Below are positions 51,378 to 61,177 of a stretch of 64,000 nucleotides of DNA, one piece after another (the stretch's first letter is position 1; each line of letters begins with the position of its first letter). The notes under the pieces were generated by a model. It did not search any database. It saw nothing but the letters and a program-made list of their open reading frames with translations, and was not told the DNA's origin. The position numbers and the translations under genes are program-made. Source of the stretch: Plasticicumulans lactativorans (GTDB taxonomy: Bacteria; Pseudomonadota; Gammaproteobacteria; Competibacterales; Competibacteraceae); the NCBI RefSeq assembly GCF_004341245.1, contig NZ_SLWY01000014.1, forward strand, positions 62,001 to 126,000, given 5' to 3'.

Positions 51378-52112
51378 GTGCCCGTGCACGTCGATCCACC
51401 CGCGACGCCGCTGATCGCCGCCGCGCGCACGCTCGCCGCCGCCTGCGCGGACCTGCGCTTCGCGCCACCGGTGAGCCACGTCTACAACCCGCTCGACTAT
51501 GCCCGCGCGGCGCACGAGGACTATCTCGCGCGCTACGGGCAGGGACGACGGCAGGTGCTGTTCCTCGGCATGAACCCGGGGCCGTTCGGCATGGTGCAGA
51601 CCGGCGTGCCCTTCGGCGAGGTCGCCGTGGTGCGCGACTGGCTCGGCATCCGCGCGCCGATCGGGCGGCCCGCGCTCGAGTACCCCGGGCGGCCGATCGA
51701 GGGCTACGCCTGTCGCCGCTCGGAGGTTAGCGGGAAGCGCCTGTGGGGCCTGTTCGCCGGGCGCTTCGGCAGCCCCGAGCGCTTCTTCGCCGCGCACTTC
51801 GTCGTCAACTACTGCCCGCTCGCGTTCATCGCCGGCGGCCGCAACCTCACCCCCGACAAGCTGCCGGCCGCCGAGGCCGGGCCGCTGTTCGCCGCCTGCG
51901 ACGCGCACCTGCGCGCGGTGGTGGACGCGCTCGCGCCCGACTGGGTGATCGGGGTCGGCCGCTTCGCCCGGCAGCGCGCGCAGACGGTGCTGGCGGGAGA
52001 CGCGGTACGGGTGGGCGAGGTGCTGCACCCGAGCCCGGCGAGCCCGCTCGCCAACCGCGGCTGGGCCGAGGCCGCGGGCGCGCAGTTGCGCGCGCTCGGC
52101 GTGTGGGACTGA
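51378..52112 (+). CDS. SMUG1-like uracil-DNA glycosylase
   Basis: A 244-residue protein of the uracil-DNA glycosylase superfamily. GMNPGPFGMVQTGVPFGEV and the late HPSPASPLANRGW motif match SMUG1, the single-strand-selective monofunctional glycosylase, rather than UNG (GQDPYH). It removes uracil or oxidised pyrimidines from DNA. SMUG1 is best known from animals but occurs in some bacteria including betaproteobacteria. It starts 6 bases after the previous gene. Confidence 0.9.
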   Translation: MPVHVDPPATPLIAAARTLAAACADLRFAPPVSHVYNPLDYARAAHEDYLARYGQGRRQVLFLGMNPGPFGMVQTGVPFGEVAVVRDWLGIRAPIGRPALEYPGRPIEGYACRRSEVSGKRLWGLFAGRFGSPERFFAAHFVVNYCPLAFIAGGRNLTPDKLPAAEAGPLFAACDAHLRAVVDALAPDWVIGVGRFARQRAQTVLAGDAVRVGEVLHPSPASPLANRGWAEAAGAQLRALGVWD

Positions 52113-52124
52113 CGCCGGCCGGCC

Positions 52125-53168
52125 TCAGTCGGGATCGGCCGGGCGTGCGAACCAGCGGAACAGCGGGGCGCCGACCAGCACCACGGTGAGCATGCGCAGC
52201 ACCTGGAAGCTCGTCACCAGCGGCACGCCGAGGTGCAGGGTCTGCGCCGTGATGCACATCTCGGCGATGCCGCCGGGCGCCATGCCGAGGATCACCGCAG
52301 CCGCCGGCAGGCCGGCGAGCCACGCGAGCAGCGCGCCGGACACCGCGGTGACCGCGATCAGGCCGAAGGTCAGCGCGGTCACCGCGGCGAGGAAGCGCGG
52401 GGCGGCGCGGAAGAAGGTCGGCGAGAAGCGGCAGCCGAGCGACGCCGCGATGCCGATCTGGCCGGCCGCCCGCAGCGCCGGCGGCAGGCCCGAGAGCTCG
52501 ATGTCGCTCGCCGTGAGCGCGGCGGCCACCAGCAGCGGGCCGATCACCCACGGGGTCGGCGGTCCCAGGCGCCGCCAGGCGAACACCCCGAGCAGCGTGA
52601 GCGGGGCCAGCGCGGCGAGCCCGACGAGGTCGATCGGGTGCGTCGCGAGTCCGCGCCCGTCGCTGCCGTGCACGTCGATCGCGGTGAACAGCGCCGGGAT
52701 GCTCAGCACCACCAGCACCACGCGCAGCGTTTGCGCGGCGGCCACGCGGTCGATCCGCCCGCCGCAGCGTTCGGCGAGCAGGACCATTTCCGAGGCGCCA
52801 CCGGGCAGGCTCGCGAAGTGCGCGGTCGCCGCGTCCACGCCGGTCAGGCGCGCGAGCAGGCGGCCCGAGGCCGCACCGAGCAGCAGCGTCACCACCGCAC
52901 CGGTCATCACGGCGGGCGCGAGCCGCAGCAGTTCGTCGACCACCGGCGGCGTGAAGTACAGGCCGAGCGAGGTTCCGATCACCCACTGGCCGAAGTTGCG
53001 CGCGCCGTGCGGTACGGCGAGGGGCGCGCCGGCCATGCGCAGCGCGGCGATCGCGAGCAGCGGCCCGACCATCCACGGCACCGGCAGGCGCAGCCACACC
53101 GCGGCGAAGCCCGCCGCCGTGCCGAGCGCCAGCGTGATCAACCAGATGCGCCAGCGCGCCGTCGCCAT
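52125..53168 (-). CDS. AbrB-family membrane transporter
   Basis: A 347-residue membrane protein with duplicated AbrB domains (PF05145, formerly 'putative ammonia monooxygenase'). Repeated segments are visible: LRLPVPWMVGPLLAIAALRM...FGQWVIGTSLGLYFTPPV and SLPGGASEMVLLAERCGG, then LGPPTPWVIGPLLVAAAL...GQIGIAASLGCRFSP and GMAPGGIAEMCITAQTLHLG. The name AbrB here is unrelated to the transcription factor. Transport substrate is unknown. It is divergent from the ATPase-ankyrin gene. Confidence 0.9.
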   Translation of the reverse strand: MATARWRIWLITLALGTAAGFAAVWLRLPVPWMVGPLLAIAALRMAGAPLAVPHGARNFGQWVIGTSLGLYFTPPVVDELLRLAPAVMTGAVVTLLLGAASGRLLARLTGVDAATAHFASLPGGASEMVLLAERCGGRIDRVAAAQTLRVVLVVLSIPALFTAIDVHGSDGRGLATHPIDLVGLAALAPLTLLGVFAWRRLGPPTPWVIGPLLVAAALTASDIELSGLPPALRAAGQIGIAASLGCRFSPTFFRAAPRFLAAVTALTFGLIAVTAVSGALLAWLAGLPAAAVILGMAPGGIAEMCITAQTLHLGVPLVTSFQVLRMLTVVLVGAPLFRWFARPADPD

Positions 53169-53391
53169 CTCCGCTTTGCCCCGCGTTCATGACGGGCTTC
53201 CCGAGCGTGCCCGTTACGGGAGGTGAGCCTAGGAGCGCCGGCTTTCGTTTACCTGTCGCCGGCCCGTCGCCGGCGGGGCCGCGCGGGAGCGGATCGGCGG
53301 CGCGACTGCCCCGGAGCGGGCCGGCGCGCCTATCATCGCGTTCGGCCGCCGGTCCGGCGGCGGGCGGTACTCGAACACGGGGGGAGTGCGT

Positions 53392-55638
53392 GTGGCCACC
53401 GAAGTGACGCCGTCGGCGGAAACGGTGGGGGCGTTGCGCCGCGCGACGCTGGCGGCGCTGGAAGCCGGCCTGCTGCGCCGCGCGCCGCTGCTCCTGCTCA
53501 CCGGCGTCGACGGCGTCGGCAGGTCCCATCTGTGCCGGCAGCTGCTGGAGCCTGCGCCGCGCTACCGCATCACCGCGCTGCGCCCGCCGTACGGCGACCT
53601 CGACGCGCTGCTGCGGCAGGCCGCCGCGCACGGCGGCGACGCCACCACCCCCAGCTTCGACGGCCTCGTCGCCGCGGCGCACCGCGAGGGGCGCGACGCG
53701 CTGCTGCTCGTCGACGACGCCGACGCGCTCGACGACGAGGTGCTCGAGCGGCTGCTCGCGCATTGCGCGACCCATGTCGCCAGCCCGCTGCTGCTCCTGG
53801 TCGGGCTGCCGGCGCTGCGCGCGCGCGTCGCCGGCTGTGCGCTGCGGCCGCAGCCGGCGGTCGACGTAGAACTGCCGCCGCTCGCCGCCGACGAGGTCGG
53901 CCCCTACGTCGAGCGCCGCTGCGCCGCCACCGCCGGGGAGGGGGCGATGCCACCCTTCACCGTCGAGGCGCTGGGGCGGCTGATCGTGCATGGTCAGGGG
54001 CTGCCGCTACGCCTCAACACCCTGGTCGACACCGCGCAGTTCCTGGCGGCGCTCGACGGTGCGCCGAACGTGAGCGCCGCGCTGGTCGACGCGGCGGCCG
54101 AGCAGAGCCTGATGGCGTCGCCACCGACCACCGCCGATGACGACGCGGCGCAGGCCGACGACGACGCGACCGGGATCGACGTCCTGGCGGCTGCGTCGAC
54201 CGGCGATGCATTGCCCGCGGATCCGGCCGGCCCGGCGCCGACGACGCCCGTCGATGCTGCCGCCGCGGCGCCCGTGGTGTTCGCGCCACCACCGCCACCA
54301 CCGCCGGACTACGGGGTGCGCCGACACGCGCGCCGGCATGGCCGGCGACCGCGGCCGGGCCTGCTGGCGGCCGGGGTCGCCGCGGCGCTGGTCGGCGCCT
54401 GGCTGTGGTGGCCGGCGTCCGCGCCGCCGCAGCAGCAGGCGGCTGGCGTTGCACCGGCCACGCCGGCCGCGTCATCGACCCCGGCGATCCCATCGACCGC
54501 AGCGTCCGCCATGCCGGCGGCGGAGCCCGCGCCGCCGCCGGCCGGCAGTGAGGCCGAGTCAGCGCAGGACGCCGAGCCGACCACGCCGGTGCCGCTGCCG
54601 GTGGCCGGCGACGAAACCGCCGCGACGCCGCCGGACGACGCCGCACCGGGGACCTCCACCGTGGTGCGCCTGCTGACGCAGGCCGAGCGCCAGCGCCAGG
54701 CCGGGCGGCTCAGCCAGCCGCCGGGCGACAACGCGCTCGAATCGATCCGCGCGGCGCAGGCGCTCGATCCCGGCAACGCCTATGCCCGGCTGCTGCTCGC
54801 GCAACTGGTGCGCGACTACCTGCAGCGCGCCTTCACCGCCGGCACCGACACCGCGCGGGCGCGGGCGGCGCTCGAACGCGCGCGGGCGATCGCGCCGGAT
54901 TCCGTCGAGGTGCGCGAGGCGCTCGCGCGCCTGGACGCCCGTCGCGCGCCACCCCCGGCTGCACCGCCGCCGGCCCCGCCCAGCCACGCGGAACTGTTCG
55001 GCGCGATCCGCGAGGGGCGCGGCGATCGGCTGATCGCCGTGCTGCAGGGAGGCAGCCCGGCCGATGCCGCCGACCCGCGCGGGCGCACCGCGCTGGCGCT
55101 GGCCGCCGAACTGGGGCGGGACGAGGCGGTGCGGCTGCTGCTCGGCCGCGGGGCGCGCGTCGACCTGCGCAGCGCGAACGGCGATACCGCGCTGATCGCC
55201 GCCGGGCGCGGTGGCAGCCGGGCCGTGCTCGAGCGCCTGCTCGACGCCGGTGCCGACGTCGCGGCGCGCAACGCGGCGGGCGAATCGGCGCTGTACACCG
55301 CAAGCCGCAACGGTCACGCCGGCATGGTCGGCCGCCTGCTCGACGCCGGTGGCCAGGTCGACGAGCGTGACACCGCCGGGCGTACGCCGCTGATGGTCGC
55401 GGCGGGCAACGGCCACGCCGAGGTGGCCGCGCTGCTGCTCGCGCGCGGGGCGGCGGTCGACGCCCGCGCCGCCACCGGCTGGACCGCGCTGATGTTCGCC
55501 GCCGCCGCCGGACACGAGGACGTGGTGTGGACCCTGCGCGCGCACGGTGCCGCCACCGGGCTGCGCAACCGTGACGGCGACACCGCCGCCGCGCTGGCGC
55601 GTGCACGCGGGCACGCCGCGCTCGCCGGCAGCCTGTAG
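53392..55638 (+). CDS. ATPase-TM-ankyrin fusion protein
   Basis: About 748 residues. An AAA/ExeA-like ATPase domain (about 30-235) has a Walker A-like loop LLTGVDGVGRSHLC in which the usual lysine is arginine, and a Walker B (ALLLVDDADAL). A proline-rich stretch, a single transmembrane helix (about 323-341) and a low-complexity periplasmic linker follow. Then a TPR-like helical part (about 440-520) and five to six ankyrin repeats (about 550-745; ADPRGRTALALAAELGRDEAVRLLLGRGA and others). The GTG at 53392 has ggggag upstream; 53386 is the alternative start. I infer a membrane scaffold; function unknown. Confidence 0.78.
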   Translation: MATEVTPSAETVGALRRATLAALEAGLLRRAPLLLLTGVDGVGRSHLCRQLLEPAPRYRITALRPPYGDLDALLRQAAAHGGDATTPSFDGLVAAAHREGRDALLLVDDADALDDEVLERLLAHCATHVASPLLLLVGLPALRARVAGCALRPQPAVDVELPPLAADEVGPYVERRCAATAGEGAMPPFTVEALGRLIVHGQGLPLRLNTLVDTAQFLAALDGAPNVSAALVDAAAEQSLMASPPTTADDDAAQADDDATGIDVLAAASTGDALPADPAGPAPTTPVDAAAAAPVVFAPPPPPPPDYGVRRHARRHGRRPRPGLLAAGVAAALVGAWLWWPASAPPQQQAAGVAPATPAASSTPAIPSTAASAMPAAEPAPPPAGSEAESAQDAEPTTPVPLPVAGDETAATPPDDAAPGTSTVVRLLTQAERQRQAGRLSQPPGDNALESIRAAQALDPGNAYARLLLAQLVRDYLQRAFTAGTDTARARAALERARAIAPDSVEVREALARLDARRAPPPAAPPPAPPSHAELFGAIREGRGDRLIAVLQGGSPADAADPRGRTALALAAELGRDEAVRLLLGRGARVDLRSANGDTALIAAGRGGSRAVLERLLDAGADVAARNAAGESALYTASRNGHAGMVGRLLDAGGQVDERDTAGRTPLMVAAGNGHAEVAALLLARGAAVDARAATGWTALMFAAAAGHEDVVWTLRAHGAATGLRNRDGDTAAALARARGHAALAGSL

Positions 55639-55650
55639 ACCCCCTGGCGC

Positions 55651-55704
55651 AAAAAGGTCGCCGCCCGTCCCGCCGGGCGTGATGGCGCGCGGCGGGACGG
55701 GCGG
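55651..55704 (-). terminator. Rho-independent terminator after tctA
   Basis: A perfect 14-base inverted repeat (55661-55674 and 55691-55704) is followed on the minus strand by a run of five U (plus-strand aaaaa at 55651-55655). It ends transcripts of the minus-strand tctCBA operon and may also block readthrough from the convergent ankyrin gene. Confidence 0.8.
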
Positions 55705-55734
55705 AGGAGGGGCGCCGGGCGCGGCGTGCCCGCG

Positions 55735-57243
55735 TCAGCCCACGGCGAGTGCGGCGCGCCCGCGGCGCAGGCGGCGCAGCAGCGGCGGCCCCACCAGCAT
55801 CGCCACCGCGCCGATCCACAGCGTCAGCGACACCGGGCTGTGCCAGAGGATGCCGACCTCGCCGTTCGACAGCGACAGCGCGCGACGCAGGTTCTGCTCG
55901 ATCATGTCGCCGAGCGCGAAGCCGAGGATCAGCGACGACATCGGGAACTGCAGCTTGCGCAGCAGGTAGCCGAGCACGCCGAAGGCCACCGACAGCACCA
56001 GGTCGAAGGTGGTGGCGTGCACCGAGTACACGCCCACCGCGCTCGCCGCGGCGATGCCCGGCACCAGCGTCGCGTTGGGCACCGTCAGCATCTTGGCGAA
56101 GAAGCCGACCAGCGGGATGTTCAGCACCAGCAGCACCACGTTGCCGACGAACAGCGAGGCGATCAGGCCCCAGACGATCTCCGGCTGGTTCTGGAACAGC
56201 ATCGGCCCGGGGGTGATGTTGTAGAGCGCGAGCGCGCCCATCATCACCGTGGTGGTGCCCGATCCGGGCACGCCCAGGCACAGCATCGGCACGAACGAAC
56301 CGGTGGCCGAGGCGTTGTTGGCGGCCTCGGGTGCGGACACGCCGCGGATGTCGCCCTTGCCGAAGCTGCCGTCCTTGTCGTAGACGCGCTTGGTGACCAT
56401 GTAGGCGATCGCGCTGGAGATCGTGGCGCCGGCCCCCGGCAGCACGCCGATGAAGAAACCGCCGATCGACGAGGCCAGCGTCGACGGGTTGGTCTCCTTC
56501 ATCTCCTGGCGGTTGAACAGCTTGCGGCCGGTCGTCTTGATGATGCTCTGGCCGATGCTCGATTCCTCGAGCATCAGCAGGATCTCGCTGATCGAGAAGA
56601 AGCCGATCACCACGACGATGAACTGCACGCCGTCGGCGAGGTGCACGTCGTTGAAGGTGAAGCGGTACACGCCCGAGTTGGAGTCCACGCCGACGCAGGC
56701 CAGCGACAGGCCGATCAGCACCGCGAGCAGGGTCTTGACCGGGCGGTCGCTGACCATGCCGCCGAGGCAGGCGATCGCGAACACCATCAGCGCGAAGTAC
56801 TCGGCCGGGCCGAAGGCCAGCGCCCAGTTGGCGAGCAGCGGCGCGAACAGCACCAGGCCGATGGTCGCCACCACGCCGCCGACGAACGAACTCCACGCCG
56901 AGATCGACAGCGCCACGCCGGCCAGGCCCTTGCGCGCCATCGGGTAGCCGTCGATCGCGGTCATGATCGCGCCGGCATCACCGGGCACGTTGATCAGGAT
57001 CGACGAGATGCGCCCGCCGTACTCGCAGCCCATGTACACCGCGGCGAGCAGGATCAGCGCCGATTCCGGCGGCAGGCCCATGGCGAAGGCGATCGGCATC
57101 AGGATCGCCACGCCGTTGATCGGCCCGAGGCCGGGCAGCAGGCCGACGATGGTGCCGATGAACGCGCCGGCGAAGGCCAGCGCCAGGTTGAGCGGCGTGA
57201 AGGCGACGCCGAAGCCCTGCAGCAGGTAGTTCAGGGTATCCAT
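55735..57243 (-). CDS. tctA: Tripartite tricarboxylate transporter, large membrane subunit
   Basis: A 502-residue inner-membrane protein with about 12 helices and the TctA signature [27 protein letters not shown] and [34 protein letters not shown]. It forms the channel part of a TTT uptake system with TctB (next gene) and a Bug-type binding protein. Actual substrate (citrate, other organic acids or unknown) cannot be predicted. Three bases separate it from tctB. Confidence 0.95.
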   Translation of the reverse strand: MDTLNYLLQGFGVAFTPLNLALAFAGAFIGTIVGLLPGLGPINGVAILMPIAFAMGLPPESALILLAAVYMGCEYGGRISSILINVPGDAGAIMTAIDGYPMARKGLAGVALSISAWSSFVGGVVATIGLVLFAPLLANWALAFGPAEYFALMVFAIACLGGMVSDRPVKTLLAVLIGLSLACVGVDSNSGVYRFTFNDVHLADGVQFIVVVIGFFSISEILLMLEESSIGQSIIKTTGRKLFNRQEMKETNPSTLASSIGGFFIGVLPGAGATISSAIAYMVTKRVYDKDGSFGKGDIRGVSAPEAANNASATGSFVPMLCLGVPGSGTTTVMMGALALYNITPGPMLFQNQPEIVWGLIASLFVGNVVLLVLNIPLVGFFAKMLTVPNATLVPGIAAASAVGVYSVHATTFDLVLSVAFGVLGYLLRKLQFPMSSLILGFALGDMIEQNLRRALSLSNGEVGILWHSPVSLTLWIGAVAMLVGPPLLRRLRRGRAALAVG

Positions 57244-57246
57244 GGT

Positions 57247-57696
57247 TCAGCCTCCGAAGAGCGGCTGGAGCAGGCCGAGCGGCAGCACCACGTCGAGCAG
57301 CCGGTCGAAGAACAGGTACAGCACGATGCCCATCGCGACGCCGCCGCTGGCGCAGGTGCGCCAGCTTCCGCCGAACACCCGTCCGAGCAGCAGTGCCAGC
57401 AGCGCGGTGGCGAGCGGGAAGCCGAGCCATTCGAAGGCGAAGGCGTAGCCGAGCAGCAGCCCGGCGCTGACGACGATGTGGTGCACGACCTTGCCGTGCG
57501 GCCAGTGGAAGGCCACGGCGTGCGGGCGCAGCACCAGGGTCAGCGCGCATGCCGCCATCAGCCCGGCGTAGAGCAGCGGCACGGCGCGCGGGCCGACCGG
57601 TTCGTAGGAAATCGGAGCCTTGAGGTCGAGGGCGACCCAGGCCATCGCGGCGCTGACGGCGAGCCAGACCAGGCCGAACACACGTTCTGCACGCAT
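57247..57696 (-). CDS. tctB: Tripartite tricarboxylate transporter, small membrane subunit
   Basis: A 149-residue protein with four hydrophobic helices (VFGLVWLAVSAAMAWVALDL; AVPLLYAGLMAACALTLVL; VVSAGLLLGYAFAFEWLGFPLATALLALLLG; VAMGIVLYLFFDRLL), typical of TctB. The ATG at 57696 (MRAERVFG) is preferred over upstream residues that are Arg/Pro-rich. It lies between tctC and tctA. Confidence 0.92.
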   Translation of the reverse strand: MRAERVFGLVWLAVSAAMAWVALDLKAPISYEPVGPRAVPLLYAGLMAACALTLVLRPHAVAFHWPHGKVVHHIVVSAGLLLGYAFAFEWLGFPLATALLALLLGRVFGGSWRTCASGGVAMGIVLYLFFDRLLDVVLPLGLLQPLFGG

Positions 57697-57784
57697 GGTG
57701 GGGGTTCTCCGGCGGAGGAGGGGGCTGCCCCGTGCGGCGCGGCGCACCGGCACGGGGAACGGCGGCGGGGTTCGCCGCCGCGGC

Positions 57785-58768
57785 TCACTTCACGAGATCG
57801 AACTCGCGGGCCAGGGCTGCATAGCGGGCGACCGCTTCCTTGACGTAGGCGTCGAGCGCGGCGCCACTCTTGGTGAAGGGCTGCAGTTCGCGTTGCTCGC
57901 GCAGCTTCGCGAACCCGGGGTCGGCCGTCAGCTTGTCGAAGGTCTGCACCCACCACTGGTAGTCGGCGTCGCTCACCTTGGGGCCGACGTAGAAGCCGCG
58001 CACGATCGGCCACGACAGCTCGAAGCCCTGCTCCTTCGCGGTCGGCAGCGTGCCGAGCCTGCCGGGCAGGCGCTCGTCGGCGAGCACCGCCAGCACGTGC
58101 ACCTTGCCGGCCTCGATCTGCGGGGCGAGTTCGCCGACGTCGCCGGAATACACCTGCACGTGGCCGCCGAGCAGCGCGGTGAAGGCCTCGCCGCCGCCCT
58201 CGAAGGCGACGTAGCGCATGCCCTGGTGGTTGACGCCGGCGAGCCGCGCGACCAGCGCGGTCTTCATCCAGTCCTGGCTGCCGACCGTGCCGCCGGCGCC
58301 GAAGGCCACGCTCGCCGGGTCCTTCTGCAGCGCCGCCACCAGGTCCTTCAGCGTCTTCAGCGGCGAGTCGGCACGCACCGCGATCACCCCGTAGTCGGTG
58401 CCGACGCTCGCCACCCAGCGCACGTCGCTGGCCGTGTACTGGCCGAACTTGCCGATCGCGAGGTTGAGCAGCGAACCGCTGGAGAAGGCGACGAGCGCGT
58501 TCGGGTCGGCCGGGCGCTGGGCGACGATGGCGTTGTAGGCCACCGCGCCGATGCCGCCCGGCATGTAGGTGACGCGCATCGGCGCGCCGATGAGCTTGCT
58601 TTCCTGCAGGCCGCTCTGGGCGAGCTTGCAGGTGATGTCGAAGCCGCCGCCGGGCTTGGCCGGGGCGATGCATTCGGGCTTCTCGGGCGCGGCCACGGCG
58701 CCGGCGGCGCCGAGGGCGAGCAGCAGGCCGCCGATCACGGAGGCGCGCAGGGGGAGGGTCGGGGTCAT
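57785..58768 (-). CDS. tctC: Bug-type periplasmic substrate-binding protein
   Basis: About 327 residues with a signal peptide (about 1-27, ending GAVAA). The Bug/TctC family segments are present: ECIAPAKPGGGFDITCKLAQ, VTYMPGGIGAVAYNAIVAQ and VAFGAGGTVGSQDWMKTALVARLAGV. It captures a carboxylate and delivers it to TctAB. The ATG at 58768 has gaggaacga upstream; an ATG at 58783 would add five residues. Divergent from the response regulator gene. Confidence 0.93.
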   Translation of the reverse strand: MTPTLPLRASVIGGLLLALGAAGAVAAPEKPECIAPAKPGGGFDITCKLAQSGLQESKLIGAPMRVTYMPGGIGAVAYNAIVAQRPADPNALVAFSSGSLLNLAIGKFGQYTASDVRWVASVGTDYGVIAVRADSPLKTLKDLVAALQKDPASVAFGAGGTVGSQDWMKTALVARLAGVNHQGMRYVAFEGGGEAFTALLGGHVQVYSGDVGELAPQIEAGKVHVLAVLADERLPGRLGTLPTAKEQGFELSWPIVRGFYVGPKVSDADYQWWVQTFDKLTADPGFAKLREQRELQPFTKSGAALDAYVKEAVARYAALAREFDLVK

Positions 58769-58919
58769 CGTCTCGTTCCTCATCGGGTGGTGTCGTTGTA
58801 TGGCGCCGCTCGCGGGGGGGCGTTGCCGGCACGGGAGGACGATAGGCGCGCGTGACTTTCGATTGTCTTTCGATCGCCCGCGTCTGGCGGGGGCCGTGCG
58901 GCTCGGCTACAGATGTCGC

Positions 58920-59597
58920 ATGCGTATCCTGCTCGTCGAAGACAATGCCGAACTCGCGCTGTGGCTCGTGCGTGCGCTGCAGGCACGACACTTCGCGGTC
59001 GACCACCTCGCCGACGGCCTCGCCGCCGACCGCGCCCTGGCGAGCGTCCCCTACGCGCTGGTGATCCTCGACCTCACCCTGCCCGGCCTCGACGGCCTGG
59101 AGGTGCTGCAGCGCCTGCGCCGGCGCGGCGGCGACACGCGGGTGCTGATCCTCACCGCGCGCGGCGAGGTCGCCGACCGCGTCCGCGGCCTCAACCTCGG
59201 CGCCGACGACTACCTGGCGAAGCCTTTCGAGCTCGATGAGCTCGAAGCGCGCATCACTGCGCTGCTGCGTCGCAGTGCCGGCCACGCCGGCGCCATGCAG
59301 GTCGTCGGCGCGCTCGCCTTCGATCCGGTGCAGCGCAGCTTCACGCTCGACGGACGTCCGCTGGCGCTGACGCCGCGCGAACTCGCGGTGCTCGAGGTGC
59401 TGATCCGCCACGCCGGGCGCGTGGTGCGCCGCCAGCAGCTGTTCGAGCAGGTGTTCGCGCTCGACGACGACGTCAACCCCGAGGTCCTCGACCTCTACAT
59501 CCACCGCGTGCGGCGCAAGCTCGAAACCGCCGACGTCGCCATCACCACGCTGCGCGGCCTCGGCTACCTGCTGGAACGACGGCGTGACGCCGGCTGA
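58920..59597 (+). CDS. tctD: OmpR-family response regulator (TctD-like)
   Basis: A 225-residue regulator. The receiver domain has MRILLVEDNAELA, the phosphorylated Asp in LVILDLTLPGLDG (about residue 51) and the Lys in YLAKPFELDELEARI; the winged-helix domain ends DLYIHRVRRKLETA...TLRGLGYLLE. It is divergent from tctCBA and overlaps the kinase gene, matching TctD, which controls tricarboxylate uptake. The gene symbol follows that context. Confidence 0.9.
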   Translation: MRILLVEDNAELALWLVRALQARHFAVDHLADGLAADRALASVPYALVILDLTLPGLDGLEVLQRLRRRGGDTRVLILTARGEVADRVRGLNLGADDYLAKPFELDELEARITALLRRSAGHAGAMQVVGALAFDPVQRSFTLDGRPLALTPRELAVLEVLIRHAGRVVRRQQLFEQVFALDDDVNPEVLDLYIHRVRRKLETADVAITTLRGLGYLLERRRDAG

Positions 59598-61041
59598 GGG
59601 CGGCAGCCGCGCGCTCGGCAGCCTGCGCGGGCAACTGCTGCGCCGGTTGCTGCTGCCGTTGCTGCTGCTGTGGGCGATCAGCACCATCAGCGCCTACCGC
59701 GAAGCCGCCGATGCCGCCACCCTGGCCTACGACCGCACGCTGCTGGCTTCGGCGCGGGTGATCGCCGAGCGTCTCTCCGGGCGGGAAGGGAAGGTGATCG
59801 TCGACCTGCCGTGGGTCGCGCTCGACACCTTCATGCTCGACACCAGCGACCGCGTGTACTACCGCGTCAGCGGCATCGGCGGCGAGTTCGTCTCGGGCTA
59901 CGCCGACTTCCCGCCGCCGCCCGCCGGCCTGCGCCGCAGCGAGCTGTACCCGGCGCTGGCGGGGTTCTACGACGGCCGTTACCGCGGCGTGGAACTGCGC
60001 ATCGCCGCGCTGCACCAGCCGGTGGCCGAAGGCGGCGTGCAGGGCATGGCGCTGGTGCAGGTCGGCGAGACCCTGCAGGCGCGCCAGGCGCTCGCCCGGC
60101 GCATCCTGCTCAGCACCGTGTGGCGCCAGGGGCTGCTGGTGCTGTGCGGGGCGGTGCTGATCGTGCTCGCGGTGCGCGGCGCGCTGAGCCCGCTCGAACG
60201 CATCCGCCGCGCGGTCGATACGCGCGAGCCCGGCGACGCCGGCCGCTTCGACGAGGCCGGCGTGCACCGCGAGGTGCGCCCGCTGGTGGTCGCGCTGAAC
60301 GCCTATACCGAGCGCCTGCTCGCGCTGCTCGCCAGCCGCCGGCGCTTCATCGCCGACGCCTCGCACCAGTTGCGCACCCCGCTCGCGGTGCTGAAGACGC
60401 AGACCCAGCACGCGCTGCGCGAGGACAGCCCGGCGCTGTGGCGCGAAACCCTGTGCGCGGTGCAGCGCAGCGTCGACCAGATGACCCGCCTCAGCAACCA
60501 GTTGCTGTCGCTGGCCCGCGCCGAGTCCGGCGCGGTGGCGGCCGGGCTCGGCCCGCGCGCAGCGGTCGACGTGGTCGAACGGGCGCGCGAGCTGTGCCTG
60601 GAGCGTGCGCCCTTCGCGGTCGGCCGGCGCATCGACCTCGCGCTCGAAACCCCCGACACGGCGCTCGACGTGGACGGCGACGCGACCCTGCTGCACGAGA
60701 TGCTCGCCAACCTGCTCGACAACGCGCTGCGCTACGTGCCCGCGGGCAGCCGTGTGACGCTGCGCGTGCACGCCGAGGCCGCGCGCGTGGTGATCGAGGT
60801 GCTGGATGACGGCCCCGGCATCGCCGCCGAGGAGCGCGAGCGCGTGTTCGGCCGCTTCTACCGCGTGCCCGGCACCCAGGCCGAGGGCAGCGGGCTCGGG
60901 CTCGCCATCGTGCGCGACATCGCCCGCTCGCACGGCGGCGAGGTCACGCTCGGCGCCGGCCTCGACGGTCGCGGCCTCGGCGCCCGCGTCGAACTGCCGC
61001 GCGCCGGTGCCGGGCGTGGCGGCGGGGTGTCGGGTCAATAA
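59584..61041 (+). CDS. tctE: Sensor histidine kinase (TctE-like)
   Basis: A 485-residue inner-membrane kinase starting at a GTG overlapping the regulator gene. Two transmembrane helices (about 20-40 and 178-198) enclose a periplasmic domain of the 2CSK_N type (EAADAATLAYDRTLLASARVIAERL). HAMP-like region, then HisKA with RRFIADASHQLRTPLAVL (His about 260), N box NLLDNALRYV, and G boxes DDGPGIA and GSGLGLAIV. It probably senses an organic acid and controls the divergent transporter. Confidence 0.92.
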   Translation: MTPAEGGSRALGSLRGQLLRRLLLPLLLLWAISTISAYREAADAATLAYDRTLLASARVIAERLSGREGKVIVDLPWVALDTFMLDTSDRVYYRVSGIGGEFVSGYADFPPPPAGLRRSELYPALAGFYDGRYRGVELRIAALHQPVAEGGVQGMALVQVGETLQARQALARRILLSTVWRQGLLVLCGAVLIVLAVRGALSPLERIRRAVDTREPGDAGRFDEAGVHREVRPLVVALNAYTERLLALLASRRRFIADASHQLRTPLAVLKTQTQHALREDSPALWRETLCAVQRSVDQMTRLSNQLLSLARAESGAVAAGLGPRAAVDVVERARELCLERAPFAVGRRIDLALETPDTALDVDGDATLLHEMLANLLDNALRYVPAGSRVTLRVHAEAARVVIEVLDDGPGIAAEERERVFGRFYRVPGTQAEGSGLGLAIVRDIARSHGGEVTLGAGLDGRGLGARVELPRAGAGRGGGVSGQ

Positions 61042-61140
61042 TAAAGTGGCGGGGAAGTGTCTGGTTCACGCCAGGTCGAGCTGAGCGAGGCGGCAAAGGC
61101 ACCCGGATCTCGCCCGAGGGTGCGGAGCCGGAAACGGAAA

Positions 61141-61172
61141 CGCCCGACCGGATGCGGTCGGGCGTTGATTTT
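61141..61172 (+). terminator. Terminator-like hairpin after tctE
   Basis: Perfect 9-base stem (cgcccgacc 61141-61149, ggtcgggcg 61156-61164) with a 6-base loop, followed by ttgatttt. It probably ends the tctDE transcript. Confidence 0.65.
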
Positions 61173-61177
61173 GGTGG

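Noticed and set aside
53331-53336. TATCAT as promoter of the ankyrin gene
   Set aside because: No -35 element at a suitable distance; too weak to list.
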